Assembly: GCF_001544695.2 (NCBI RefSeq)
Contig: NZ_FCOM02000056.1
Span: 1 to 51,067, forward strand
Length of the DNA: 51,067 bases
Origin: Caballeronia arvi
Lineage (GTDB): Bacteria > Pseudomonadota > Gammaproteobacteria > Burkholderiales > Burkholderiaceae
Direction: 5' to 3'
The notes under the pieces: generated by a model
Told to the model about the DNA's origin: nothing
Databases searched by the model: none
What the model saw: the letters and a program-made list of their open reading frames with translations, nothing else
Translations under genes and position numbers: made by a program
Shown: positions 36,565 to 44,568 of the stretch, one piece after another
Numbering within the stretch: position 1 is the first letter of the stretch
Layout: the number at the start of each line of letters is the position of its first letter

Positions 36565-37368
36565 TTAGATGAGACTGCGGATACTGCCGCCGTCGACACC
36601 CCAAACCGCCGAAGTAACGAACGAGGCGAGGTCAGATGCCATGAAGACAATCACGTTAGCCACTTCGTCAGGCTGGCCCAGGCGATTCAGCGGCAAGTGA
36701 CGCAGAGACAACTCGTGTTCCACTGCTTCCTTTGGAGACATTCCGTGGAACTTGCCCATCGTGTCTGCGAAGCCGCCTTCCTTCGTCCAGAACGGGGTCC
36801 AGACCGGTCCGGGCGCGACGGCATTCACACGAATCTTCGGAGCTTCCGCTCGCGCGAGGCCTTTCGTGAGGGCAAGCACGGCTGCCTTAGATGCTGAATA
36901 GTCAATCGGAACAGGTTCAGGTTGACGAGCCAGGTCCGACGCGTTGTTGATGATTACCGGCTTCTCGCGATTACGTAAGACTGGCAACAAGTAGCGGCAT
37001 GTCCGCACATAGCTCATAAAATTGAGATTCAACGTGAAGTCCCATTCCTCGTCCGAGAGCTCCTCGAACGTGCGGACCTTCCCGGAGCCGACGTTGTTGA
37101 CCAGAATGTCGACCTGGCCGTTATAGGACTTCAAGGCTGCGTCGATGCCGCTCTTTACACCGTCGGCCGTGGACAGGTCCGCCTGCGCAATCGTCACATT
37201 CGTGCCAAGCGTGCGCAGTTCAGATTCGGCTTCCTTGAGCGCGTTCGCGTCGATGTCGATAAGACAAAGCCGAGCGCCTTCGCGCGCGAAGCCCAGAGCC
37301 GTTGCACGACCGATGCCTTGCGCGGCACCCGTGATGAGCACAATCTTTCCGTCGAGGCCTGTCTCCAT
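36565..37368 (-). CDS. SDR-family NAD(P)-dependent dehydrogenase
   Basis: A 267-residue classical short-chain dehydrogenase. The nucleotide-binding motif is TGAAQGIGRA (residues about 13-22); NNVG is present in VDILVNNVGSGK; catalytic Ser is in INNASD, and Tyr-x3-Lys in YSASKAAVLAL. The preference Asp at the end of beta-2 (LIDIDANAL) suggests NAD(H). The start has TTGGAGACATC. In this operon it could oxidise a second hydroxyl of a cyclitol or sugar, or reduce an intermediate. Substrate unknown. Confidence 0.92.
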   Translation of the reverse strand: METGLDGKIVLITGAAQGIGRATALGFAREGARLCLIDIDANALKEAESELRTLGTNVTIAQADLSTADGVKSGIDAALKSYNGQVDILVNNVGSGKVRTFEELSDEEWDFTLNLNFMSYVRTCRYLLPVLRNREKPVIINNASDLARQPEPVPIDYSASKAAVLALTKGLARAEAPKIRVNAVAPGPVWTPFWTKEGGFADTMGKFHGMSPKEAVEHELSLRHLPLNRLGQPDEVANVIVFMASDLASFVTSAVWGVDGGSIRSLI

Positions 37369-37516
37369 GATGTCTCCAATCTAATGTTGCGTATTCTTAA
37401 GTGCGTCCGGAGCGATTGCTTGTCTCCCTATGACGCGTTCTGCATCTTTCCAGACGCGCGCTGCCCCACCGCCTCGCTTTTGCGAGGCGTTCGAAGAATG
37501 GCGCGAGCTTGCGGAT

Positions 37517-37801
37517 TTAGCGGTTATCGACGCGTTTGATGAATGGCCTGATGTCGACCTCGTCCCAGATGCCCGCCTTGTTGAATGGGTCGCTCTCGAC
37601 GAACTTCTCGATTTCTTCGATATCGTCAGCTTCATAGAGGAAGAAGCTGCCAATCATCGTTTGGCCGTCCGATTTCGTCAGCGGACCAGAAATCAGCGTC
37701 TTGACTGGGGCGGTCTGCAGATAGGCCTTGTGGGCGTCATAGTTCTCGAGACGACGCTCGACCATCCCGCGATGGTCAAGGCAGTAGACGGTGAAATGCA
37801 T
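37517..37801 (-). CDS. YciI family protein
   Basis: A 94-residue YCII-domain protein of the dimeric alpha/beta (ferredoxin-like) barrel superfamily. Start MHFTVYCLDHRGMVERRLENYDAHKAYL with the conserved His in the first helix, then LTKSDGQTMIGSFFLYEADDIEEIEKFVESDPFNKAGIWDEVDIRPF. I chose 37801 for the AAGGAGACAGCA site and family length; longer in-frame text overlaps maleylacetate reductase antisense. YciI proteins are thought to do small lyase, hydrolase or dehalogenase steps. Here it lies between maleylacetate reductase and SDR in the operon. Confidence 0.87.
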   Translation of the reverse strand: MHFTVYCLDHRGMVERRLENYDAHKAYLQTAPVKTLISGPLTKSDGQTMIGSFFLYEADDIEEIEKFVESDPFNKAGIWDEVDIRPFIKRVDNR

Positions 37802-37859
37802 TGCTGTCTCCTTTTCTTCCGTTCGAGCAAATGAATCGAAAGCTCGCGCGTTTCCGACG

Positions 37860-38936
37860 TCAGGCGGTCGCCGCGCGCGGCGCGACGCCGTCGAAGGCGT
37901 CACGCAAAAGCGCGAGCAACGGCTCGCGCTCAATCGGTCGCGGATTCCAGTACGGATTCGAACTCGCAATATCAGCAGCCTTCGAAACATCCTCGGCGGA
38001 CATCCCGATATCCTTGAGGCCGAGAGGGGCACCGCAGAGTTTGGCAAGTTCATAGACGCCCAACGCCGCATCATCTGTACCGAGTGCACGCGCAATGCGA
38101 TGCATCGCGTCGGGTGCGGCCTCGCGGTTGTAGGCCAGTGCGTGCGGCAGAACGATGGTGTGCGTTTGCGCGTGCGGAAGATTGAAACTTCCGCCGAGCG
38201 TATGGCACAGCTTATGGTGAAGCGCCATGCCGACACTGCCAAGGACTGTTCCGCAAAGCCATGCCCCGTACTGCGCGTCGGCACGAGCTTCGACGTTGCG
38301 TGAGTCGGCGACGATAGCGGGCAATGAACGTGCGAGCGCGGCGATGCCTTCTTCCGCCATCAGACTCGTCACAGGATTCGCGTCACGTGAATAGAGCGCT
38401 TCTGCAGCATGTGCGATGGCGTTGATTCCGCTCGTGACCGACAACGCAACAGGAAGTGACATTGTCAGGTCAGCATCGTAAATCACGGTCTTTGGCAACA
38501 CACGAAGGTCGGTACCTGTCTTCTTCAGGCCCGCGTCGGTGATGCCATAGATGGGCGTCATTTCGCTGCCTGCGTATGTCGTCGGTACGGCGAGAATCGG
38601 CAGGTCCGACTCCAATGCGATTGCCTTACCCAACCCAATCGTCGACCCGCCCCCGACCGCAATCGCGCAATCGGCTTTTAGCTCCTTTGCCAACGCACGA
38701 GCTTCCTTCGCCAATTCGAGTGGCACATGCATGACAGCCCGGTCGAACACCCCAGCCGAACGCTGTCCAAGTCGTGCAGCAACGGCCTCGCCAGTCTCCT
38801 TCTGCTCGGGGCTACACAAAATAAGCGCGCGCTCCGACTTCAGTTCCAGCACCTCGCGTTCAAGATGCTGCAAGCTGCCCGGGCCGAACACGACCCGTCC
38901 GGCCCGCGCTTGATAAATAAACTCACGCTTTTGCAT
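37860..38936 (-). CDS. Maleylacetate reductase
   Basis: A 358-residue iron-containing alcohol dehydrogenase-type enzyme that reduces maleylacetate to 3-oxoadipate with NAD(P)H. Hallmarks are ARAGRVVFGPGSLQHLEREVLEL, the nucleotide-binding AVGGGSTIGLGKAIAL, VPTTYAGSEMTPIYGITD, and the metal-site region MALHHKLCHTLGGSFNLPHAQTHTIVLPHALAYN. Length and motifs match TfdF/ClcE/HqoD-type reductases. It overlaps the Dabb gene by 14 bases and carries AGGGGAGTACCTTC before ATG. It acts right after the dioxygenase at 39270: hydroxyquinol to maleylacetate to 3-oxoadipate, which then enters the TCA cycle. Confidence 0.93.
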   Translation of the reverse strand: MQKREFIYQARAGRVVFGPGSLQHLEREVLELKSERALILCSPEQKETGEAVAARLGQRSAGVFDRAVMHVPLELAKEARALAKELKADCAIAVGGGSTIGLGKAIALESDLPILAVPTTYAGSEMTPIYGITDAGLKKTGTDLRVLPKTVIYDADLTMSLPVALSVTSGINAIAHAAEALYSRDANPVTSLMAEEGIAALARSLPAIVADSRNVEARADAQYGAWLCGTVLGSVGMALHHKLCHTLGGSFNLPHAQTHTIVLPHALAYNREAAPDAMHRIARALGTDDAALGVYELAKLCGAPLGLKDIGMSAEDVSKAADIASSNPYWNPRPIEREPLLALLRDAFDGVAPRAATA

Positions 38937-39273
38937 GAAGGTACTCCCCTGTACGCTCAGCGCTCAGGCCTGCGTCTGCTTGGTAATCAACCTGGAATCG
39001 CGCGGTGCGCAATCCGCCTAGTTCATCGCGCACGCGCAAGTGCTCGGGATGAGATGCATACGCTTCTAACGCTTCTTGGGAATCGAACTCGGTGACAAGA
39101 ACAACGTCGCAGGAGTAGTCAACTCTGCTGTGATCGAGACCGACTTCGAGGCGGAGCATCCCGGGAATACGACCACGCAAGCGTTCAAAGCTGGTCTTGA
39201 CTAGGTTCGAGGCAGCCAGGCGTTCGGCCGGTGTGTCACCAGCCACTCGCCACATAACGAGATGTCGAATCAC
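38923..39273 (-). CDS. Dabb-family (stress-responsive A/B barrel) protein
   Basis: A 116-residue Dabb-domain protein, dimeric alpha/beta barrel fold. It starts VIRHLVMWRVAGDTPAERLAASNLVKTSFERLRGRIPGMLRLEVGLD and ends with HPEHLRVRDELGGLRTARFQVDY, the usual conserved His segments. The start is GTG at 39273, with GGAGG upstream, overlapping the dioxygenase stop as GTGA, so the two are translationally coupled. Dabb members include cyclases and small aromatic-processing enzymes; its job here is not known. Confidence 0.87.
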   Translation of the reverse strand: MIRHLVMWRVAGDTPAERLAASNLVKTSFERLRGRIPGMLRLEVGLDHSRVDYSCDVVLVTEFDSQEALEAYASHPEHLRVRDELGGLRTARFQVDYQADAGLSAERTGEYLHAKA

Positions 39274-40151
39274 GCGTGTACCTCCGACGGGTTAAGCACG
39301 AAGTCGTATTCGAGCGAATACCAAGGAATTTCGAATTCTCTGCCATCCGGCGCCACGCCCGGTTCATGACGCTTCCATTCGGAAATAAGCGATGAGCGCA
39401 CTCCGAACACGACGTCCGAGTCGAGGTATTGGTCACCGTCACGGAAGACGTGCGTGATGAGCGTCTCGTAGCCCGGCGCTTCAATCATGAAATGCAGATG
39501 TGCCGGGCGCCACGGGTGACGACCGACGGCCGTGAGCATGCGCCCGACTGGTCCATCGTGCGGAATCGGATACGCTTCAGCGAGAATCGAGCGGAAGTTG
39601 AAGAATCCTTCTGCATCGGCTTTCAGTCGGCCCCGAGCGCGATGGATGGCGTTGCCCGCCTCGTCGAAGTTCTGGACATCATAGAAGCCGTCTTCATCCG
39701 ATTGCCAAACATCGATTTGTGCATTCGCAATTGCTTCGCCGCCCGCACCGCGCACCTGGCCCTTCACATAACAAGGCGCACCCTTAGCACCATTGGAGAT
39801 GTCATCGCCGTTGCTGTACAGAGGTGCTCCCTCTACGTAGAACGGTCCAAATACCGTGGCTTCCGTGCAGTTCGATGGCTTCCGGTTGTTCTGCGACATG
39901 ACCAACATCGAAAGGCCGAGCGTGTCGGACAGTAGGATGAACTCCTGTCTCTTGTCGTCGGTGATATGACCGACTTCCGTGAGAAATTTGATTGCTTTGA
40001 ACCACTCGTCCTCGGTGAGCTGGACGTCGCGGGCAAAAGCATGGAGATGTTGAACCAGACTCGTCATCACGGTCCTCAGTCTCGCATTCTTGCAGTCAGC
40101 GAAAGAGGCGATGACGGCTTGGGTAATGGTGTCTTCGTTGATGTTGCGCAT
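39270..40151 (-). CDS. Hydroxyquinol 1,2-dioxygenase
   Basis: A 293-residue intradiol ring-cleavage dioxygenase that opens hydroxyquinol (benzene-1,2,4-triol) between C1 and C2 to 3-hydroxy-muconate, i.e. maleylacetate. The N-terminal linker domain is NINEDTITQAVIASFADCKNARLRTVMTSLVQHLHAFARDVQLTEDEW. Fe(III) ligands are Tyr in TVFGPFYVEGAPLY, Tyr in EAYPIPHDGPVG, and two His in WRPAHLHFMI. The hydroxyquinol subgroup is supported by LTEVGHITDDKRQEFILLSDTLGLSMLV. I chose 40151 (MRNINEDT) over upstream Met codons. It is the first gene of the long leftward operon, about 80 bases downstream of the site at 40232. Confidence 0.92.
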   Translation of the reverse strand: MRNINEDTITQAVIASFADCKNARLRTVMTSLVQHLHAFARDVQLTEDEWFKAIKFLTEVGHITDDKRQEFILLSDTLGLSMLVMSQNNRKPSNCTEATVFGPFYVEGAPLYSNGDDISNGAKGAPCYVKGQVRGAGGEAIANAQIDVWQSDEDGFYDVQNFDEAGNAIHRARGRLKADAEGFFNFRSILAEAYPIPHDGPVGRMLTAVGRHPWRPAHLHFMIEAPGYETLITHVFRDGDQYLDSDVVFGVRSSLISEWKRHEPGVAPDGREFEIPWYSLEYDFVLNPSEVHA

Positions 40152-40231
40152 CGTGCGTGTCTCCGTTGTGCGCTCAGGCGTATGAAGACGAAAGGTAAAG
40201 GGTCGTCCGCGTAAATAAAATGCCCCCAAGT

Positions 40232-40260
40232 GAAATGACATTTCCTCTCGCCGGAAGAAT
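40232..40260 (-). promoter_or_regulatory. Operator site A: TTTCC-N7-GGAAG with conserved flanks
   Basis: GAAAT-N3-ATTTCC-N7-GGAAGAAT, with AAAATGC eight bases before GAAAT. It fits the LysR T-N11-A rule (TCC-N7-GGA). It lies in the divergent region between the dioxygenase gene (start 40151) and the LysR gene (start 40454). The same extended motif occurs at 41431, 46497 and 48894. Read toward the leftward operon, the order is palindrome, CATTTC, then GCATTTTAT. Confidence 0.75.
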
Positions 40261-40453
40261 AGAGGCGTTGGCATGTGGAACGTCACGCGACCGTCCTCTC
40301 GCCGTCTGCGAAGACAGCGAATTGTAGAAATTGACTCTACAAATCGAAGATTTCCAGTCGGTTTATCTCTTCAAGTCTCTGCGGCATATTGGGCCGCAAC
40401 GGGTGGAAGAATCCCGTTCGATTTTTCCAAGAGCAATAGAAGAGAGAGATGCG

Positions 40454-41377
40454 ATGGACCGCTGGACGCAATTGCAGTTGTTTGTGCTTACCGCCGACCT
40501 GGGTAGCTTGTCGAAAGCTGCTGAGCAGCTCGACATGTCTAATGCCGCAGCCAGTAGAACCTTGAGTTCATTGGAGGAGCAGCTCGGCGCCAGGCTGATT
40601 GAACGTACGACCCGGCGCATGTGGCTCACCGATGCGGGCCGCGAATATCATCGTCGCTGCACGGCAGTCATATCTGAGCTTGCTGAAGCCGATTCAATCG
40701 CGTCCGAAGAGGCCGTCAGCCCGAGAGGCGTCCTGCGGGTCACCAGTTCCGTGTCGTTCGCGATGATGCACATCGCTCCGGCGCTTCCCGAGTTCCTCAA
40801 GCGATATCCGAATCTGTCCGTGCAAATCGTCGCGGCGAACCAGTATCAAAACTTCATCGAAGCCGGAATAGACATCGCGATTCGCACGAAGGAGCATGAG
40901 GGAGACTCGGGCATCACCATTCGGCGGCTCGCTGAGACGCGACGGATAATGGCGGCCTCGCCAGCCTATCTCGCCGAGCACGGTCGTCCTCAGAACCCCG
41001 AGGAGCTCGAGCAGCACAAGATGCTCGTCTACAACTTGGCCGTCGACCCGTACCTGCTCCATCTGCGTCGAGGAAAGGAAGAAAGGAATATCGCCATCAC
41101 CAGCGCCCTGGACTCGAACGAAGGCCAGGTCATCGTCGCCGCAGGACGTGCGGGACTGGGCATCGTTGTTCAGCCTCTCTACATCATTCACGACGACATC
41201 GTGTCTGGTCGTCTCGTCCCAGTGCTCGAGGACTGGCAGTTACCACGTCTGACCATCAATTTGGCGTATCAGAGCCGGCGCTACCAGCCGGCAAAAATTA
41301 GAGTTTTCACTGACTTCCTTATTGAGCGCGTGAAAAGCCTCAATCTCGAGGAACGCTGGATGACCTTTTCAACTTGA
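40454..41377 (+). CDS. LysR family transcriptional regulator, likely master regulator of the block
   Basis: A 307-residue LTTR divergent from hydroxyquinol dioxygenase. HTH: WTQLQLFVLTADLGSLSKAAEQLDMSNAAASRTLSSLEEQLGARLIERTTRRMWLTDAG. The effector domain begins near residue 92 (GVLRVTSSVSFAMMHIAPALPEFLKRYPNLSVQIV). The ATG at 40454 follows AGAAGAGAGAGATGCG; in-frame upstream starts (40331) are rejected. The T-N11-A palindrome at 40232 is in its divergent promoter and is repeated before the importer operons, so this LysR is the best candidate to control all of them. Confidence 0.9.
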   Translation: MDRWTQLQLFVLTADLGSLSKAAEQLDMSNAAASRTLSSLEEQLGARLIERTTRRMWLTDAGREYHRRCTAVISELAEADSIASEEAVSPRGVLRVTSSVSFAMMHIAPALPEFLKRYPNLSVQIVAANQYQNFIEAGIDIAIRTKEHEGDSGITIRRLAETRRIMAASPAYLAEHGRPQNPEELEQHKMLVYNLAVDPYLLHLRRGKEERNIAITSALDSNEGQVIVAAGRAGLGIVVQPLYIIHDDIVSGRLVPVLEDWQLPRLTINLAYQSRRYQPAKIRVFTDFLIERVKSLNLEERWMTFST

Positions 41378-41430
41378 AGGAGGCTCACCGCTTGGGGCTT
41401 CGGTGCATTACCGCCGAATCGTGTTCGACG

Positions 41431-41459
41431 ATATTTCCGCCCAGCGGAAATATGATTTC
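41431..41459 (+). promoter_or_regulatory. Operator site B (orphan): perfect ATATTTCC-N7-GGAAATAT
   Basis: An 8+8 perfect inverted repeat with the same N7 spacer, followed by ATGATTTC; eight bases further lies GCAT, so even the flanking elements match sites A, C and D, in the opposite orientation. It would point rightward, but only remnants lie there. It overlaps the GntR-like remnant on the minus strand. Confidence 0.65.
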
Positions 41460-41570
41460 GGCCCCGAGCATGTATCCCGGCGGAAGCCGGCCAATACCCT
41501 CTTCTCTCAACGACCTCTCAACGACCTCGAACCGGGCCTCGTCGTTCAGCAGCAACCCTTCCCGCTGAAA
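41440..41570 (-). pseudogene. GntR-family regulator, N-terminal remnant
   Basis: Leftward reading gives LLLNDEARFEVVERSLREEGIGRLPPGYMLG, very like the start of FadR/GntR regulators (ReYEVIERALReeIasGrLPpG-type). It then loses resemblance (AEIIFPLGGNIVEHDSAVMHRSPKR, stop at 41385). The DNA-binding helices and ligand domain are missing. It touches the 3' end of the ceramidase-like gene, which suggests a deletion between a regulator and operator site B. Confidence 0.45.
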
Positions 41571-42309
41571 CGTTCGACTCGCTTGACCTGCTTTGTTTGA
41601 CGATACCAAGGAGGGCGAAGCCGGCCGCTGCGCAAGCGATGTGCTTAAGCGCGTGACCAGCCACAACATGGTCCGTCGCCACCCAAATTGACGCATCGAA
41701 CATTTCAAACAGCTTCGCAACGCCGTACCAGCAAATGAGGGCCCACCATCCGCTCGGGTTGGCGACCTTGCGCGAGATAGTGAATCCGACGACGGCGGCG
41801 AGACCGCCGTACTGAAGAAGCGCGTATGGCCACAGTTCTCCGAACCGAGCCCAGATGAGCGCCGTCAGCATGGCTGCCGCGACCAACGATGCCATTTGCA
41901 ACCAGAGAGCTCTTCGTCCCGTGACCGAGGTATAAAGCATCGCAAGGACGCCCGCGAAAATGACTGTCATCGGCAAGCGGTCCCATACCAACGTCGCGTC
42001 CGTCGGACGGAGGTGATAGACCGCAGAACCGGCGGCGGCCATCACGAACCCTAGCGAGGCCGTTAGCATGCCGGGCATTTGAACAGCGCCAGAGGCGCGA
42101 TGTCGCCAGCACCAATGCAGATTCACTAGGCCCGCGGCGAGGATGGCAAGGTTGGAAAGAACATCCGCGCCGTTATGCACGCCACAAATGAGCCGAGTGT
42201 CGGCAAAATGATGATAATCCGCTGGCTGTACTAGCGGATAGGCGAAGTGTAGTAAACCGCCCACTACGAACGGTGCGGATAACGCCGCGAGAAATCGCGA
42301 GTTGTTCAC
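41518..42309 (-). CDS. CREST-superfamily membrane protein (alkaline ceramidase-like)
   Basis: A 263-residue protein with about seven TM helices. Segments HNGADVLSNLAILAAGLVNLHWCW, AAAGSAVYHLRPTDATLVWDRLPMTVIF and the C-terminal ATDHVVAGHALKHIACAAAGFALLG match the Ser/Asp/His signature of the CREST metal hydrolases (alkaline ceramidases, PAQR receptors). Those cleave amides in lipids at the membrane. The start is a GTG without a clear binding site, so it is uncertain. The last 20-25 residues (SESNVSAGRVAAERRGPVRGR) are probably not native because the frame enters the GntR remnant. Confidence 0.65.
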   Translation of the reverse strand: MNNSRFLAALSAPFVVGGLLHFAYPLVQPADYHHFADTRLICGVHNGADVLSNLAILAAGLVNLHWCWRHRASGAVQMPGMLTASLGFVMAAAGSAVYHLRPTDATLVWDRLPMTVIFAGVLAMLYTSVTGRRALWLQMASLVAAAMLTALIWARFGELWPYALLQYGGLAAVVGFTISRKVANPSGWWALICWYGVAKLFEMFDASIWVATDHVVAGHALKHIACAAAGFALLGIVKQSRSSESNVSAGRVAAERRGPVRGR

Positions 42310-42509
42310 TGCTGATTTGCCTAGCGGAAGGGTACGCAGACGCCTCGTGCCTGATTCACTCGATAGTATTGCTCCCGCTTACACTGCGCAACGGCGAACC
42401 ACCTCAACGCTTTCGACTGAGTTGCTGCGGCAGACTGGAAACTGCCCTGTGCGTGTTTCGCACCCGTCCCCGTTGCCTCTCGAACAGCCTGGTTATGAAC
42501 GGAGAAATG

Positions 42510-42543
42510 AAAAGCGGCCGACGCGCCAAAAGCACGTCGGCCG
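42510..42543 (-). terminator. Intrinsic terminator of the ABC importer operon
   Basis: CGGCCGACG-N11-CGTCGGCCG is a perfect 9-base-pair stem about 20 bases past the last permease stop. On the minus strand it is followed by CTTTTC. It cleanly ends the ATPase-permease-permease operon. 42310-42509 has no gene. Confidence 0.8.
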
Positions 42544-42562
42544 TACAGGAGCATTGGAAGCG

Positions 42563-43543
42563 TTACGCGGTGGTGGCCGTCTTTCTTCGCGCGAATCGTT
42601 CGATTGGGGAGGCCAGGACTGCGCCCAGGCGGCCGTCGAGCAGGACCACCATCAAAAGCAAGAGGCCGTTGACGAGGAGAATCTGTGTTGACGTCGCGTT
42701 CAACAAACCAAGCCCGTTGTTCAAGATGGTGAGAATCAGGACGCCCATTGCGACACCGAGTGGTGAACCGATACCGCCGCCCAGCGCGACCCCACCGACG
42801 ATGGCCGCCGAGGCCGCCTGGAGCAGGATGTTGCTGCCCATCGTCGCGGAGGCGGTCGCGAGGCTCAGCGAGAGCAGGCCTCCGCCCAGAGCCGACAGCC
42901 CACCGGAGATGACAAAGCCGACCGTCAGAGCCTTTCCAACCCGTGCACCACTCTGAATCGCCGCCTTACGATGACCGCCGGATGCGTAAATGTCACGACC
43001 GAGCGTGGTAAAGCGGAGGAACAGCGAAACCACGACAAAGCAGGCGATTGTGATGAGACTTCGCGGTGAGAAGATGCCTGCCACGCTTTGGTCAAGAAAG
43101 TCGCTGACGTCGAGATTGCCGTAACTCAAGACACGCCCCCCTGCGAGCCAATACCCCACGCCGGTCAAGAACATCATCGAGCCAACAGTTGTCACCAACG
43201 AGGAGACGCCGAGCCATGGCAAAAGCGCCGCATTCGCGACACCGACAACTACACCGAAGATGACCGCATACAGGATGCCGAGCATCGAACTATCGCCGCC
43301 AAACTTCACAGTGATGAGCCCGGCCACCGTCGAGATTGCCGCGACGCTCAGGTCAAATTCGCCAGCAACCATCGTCACCGAAAGACCGAGGGCGATGATT
43401 CCAAGGAAGGCAAACGCCTGGAAAATCGCGTACAAGTTGGCCTGTGAGAAGTAGTGATTGACGCTGAGGCCGAAGATCACCGGCATGCCGACGAGCAGCA
43501 CGAGCCGAATCGCGAGATTGAGAAGCCGTTGAGAGTGGTCCAT
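42563..43543 (-). CDS. Sugar/cyclitol ABC transporter permease
   Basis: A 326-residue RbsC/AraH-type permease (BPD_transp_2). It starts MDHSQRLLNLAIRLVLLVGMPVIFGLSVNHYFS and has the family stretch GIIALGLSVTMVAGEFDLSVAAISTVAGLI and SAAIVGGVALGGGIGSPLGVAMGVLILTILNNGLGLL. About ten TM helices. I chose 43543 because longer frames are antisense shadows of the partner permease. It is 14 bases downstream of the first permease. Two different permeases suggest a heterodimer. Confidence 0.9.
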   Translation of the reverse strand: MDHSQRLLNLAIRLVLLVGMPVIFGLSVNHYFSQANLYAIFQAFAFLGIIALGLSVTMVAGEFDLSVAAISTVAGLITVKFGGDSSMLGILYAVIFGVVVGVANAALLPWLGVSSLVTTVGSMMFLTGVGYWLAGGRVLSYGNLDVSDFLDQSVAGIFSPRSLITIACFVVVSLFLRFTTLGRDIYASGGHRKAAIQSGARVGKALTVGFVISGGLSALGGGLLSLSLATASATMGSNILLQAASAAIVGGVALGGGIGSPLGVAMGVLILTILNNGLGLLNATSTQILLVNGLLLLMVVLLDGRLGAVLASPIERFARRKTATTA

Positions 43544-43557
43544 TTCCGAGTCTCCTG

Positions 43558-44568
43558 TTATTTCCGTCCCGAACCGAGCCGGGCGAGCAACGCGCCGAAC
43601 ACCACCGCTGCGAGAACCACGATGCCTTTTGCGACCAGTTGGTACTCGTAGCTCACGCCGCTGACCAACAGGATGTTGCTGATGACAGCAAGGAAGATGG
43701 CGCCAGTGACCGCATCCGATATCTGTCCACGACCACCACGAATCGAAATGCCACCAACCAGCACGGCCGCAATCGCGTTGAAGTCGAGGTCGATGCCGTA
43801 CGTGAGATTGCCTTGTGCCGAAGATGAGGCAATCAGAGAGCCGGCAAGTGCCGCAGCTGCGCCAGCGAACGCGTAACAAACGAGCGTCGCAGCCATCGTT
43901 CTCAGCCCTGCGATACGCGCAACTTCGGCTCGCATTCCAAGCAACCGGATTTCCCGTCCGATACGCGACTTCTGGAGAATGAAGCTCGCGATTGCCGCGA
44001 AGATAGCCAGCACGAGGATTTGAGTCGGCAGCCAGCCGAACAGCTTGCCTTGACCGAGCCAGGTGGCGTCGCCTTTCCCGATAACAGTCAAGCCGCCGGT
44101 GTAGATGACCCCTGCACCGATGATGATTGACGAGGTGGCAATTGTCGTGATGATGGGGTTCGCTTTCCCTAGAGCGATGATTCCGCCCTGAACGGCACCC
44201 ATCAGCAGGCCGCTCAATACGACAAGCAGCAGCGTCGCACCCAAACCCAAATGAATGAGCGCGGCAAACATGACGGTCGAGACCGCTGCCGTCGCGCCCA
44301 TCGACAGCATGAACAGGTTTCCGCTGAGTGTGACGAGCGCCATACCGATAGCGCCGATACCGACTGCCGCTACCGAATACATCAGCGACTGCAGGTTCCC
44401 GAACTCCGTGAAGTGCGGCACGATGGCCGCAGCGACGACGATGAGGACGAGCGTCGCGATTCGAATCGACGCGGCATGAATGCTCGTCGTTCCAAAAAGT
44501 GCAGATGCCCACCGTCGCAACGCAGTTGGCGACACTTGTGCAGTGGGCTCCATAGCGGTCTTATGCAT
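43558..44568 (-). CDS. Sugar/cyclitol ABC transporter permease
   Basis: A 336-residue RbsC-like permease. Start MHKTAMEPTAQVSPTALRRWASALFG, with GGAGGTGGGTA upstream; the ATG lies inside the end of the ATPase gene (8-base overlap). Family marks are VGIGAIGMALVTLSGNLFMLSMGATAAVSTVMFAAL and NAIAAVLVGGISIRGGRGQISDAVTGAIFLAVISNILLV. It pairs with the permease at 42563 in the inner membrane. Confidence 0.9.
   Translation of the reverse strand: MHKTAMEPTAQVSPTALRRWASALFGTTSIHAASIRIATLVLIVVAAAIVPHFTEFGNLQSLMYSVAAVGIGAIGMALVTLSGNLFMLSMGATAAVSTVMFAALIHLGLGATLLLVVLSGLLMGAVQGGIIALGKANPIITTIATSSIIIGAGVIYTGGLTVIGKGDATWLGQGKLFGWLPTQILVLAIFAAIASFILQKSRIGREIRLLGMRAEVARIAGLRTMAATLVCYAFAGAAAALAGSLIASSSAQGNLTYGIDLDFNAIAAVLVGGISIRGGRGQISDAVTGAIFLAVISNILLVSGVSYEYQLVAKGIVVLAAVVFGALLARLGSGRK

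Noticed and set aside
37517..38284. Longer 255-residue version of the YciI gene
   Set aside because: The extra N-terminus is antisense-like text over maleylacetate reductase; a good ribosome binding site supports the 37801 start.
42563..44512. 649-codon frame suggesting one giant permease
   Set aside because: Its first half is the out-of-frame shadow of the first permease; the real second permease starts at 43543.
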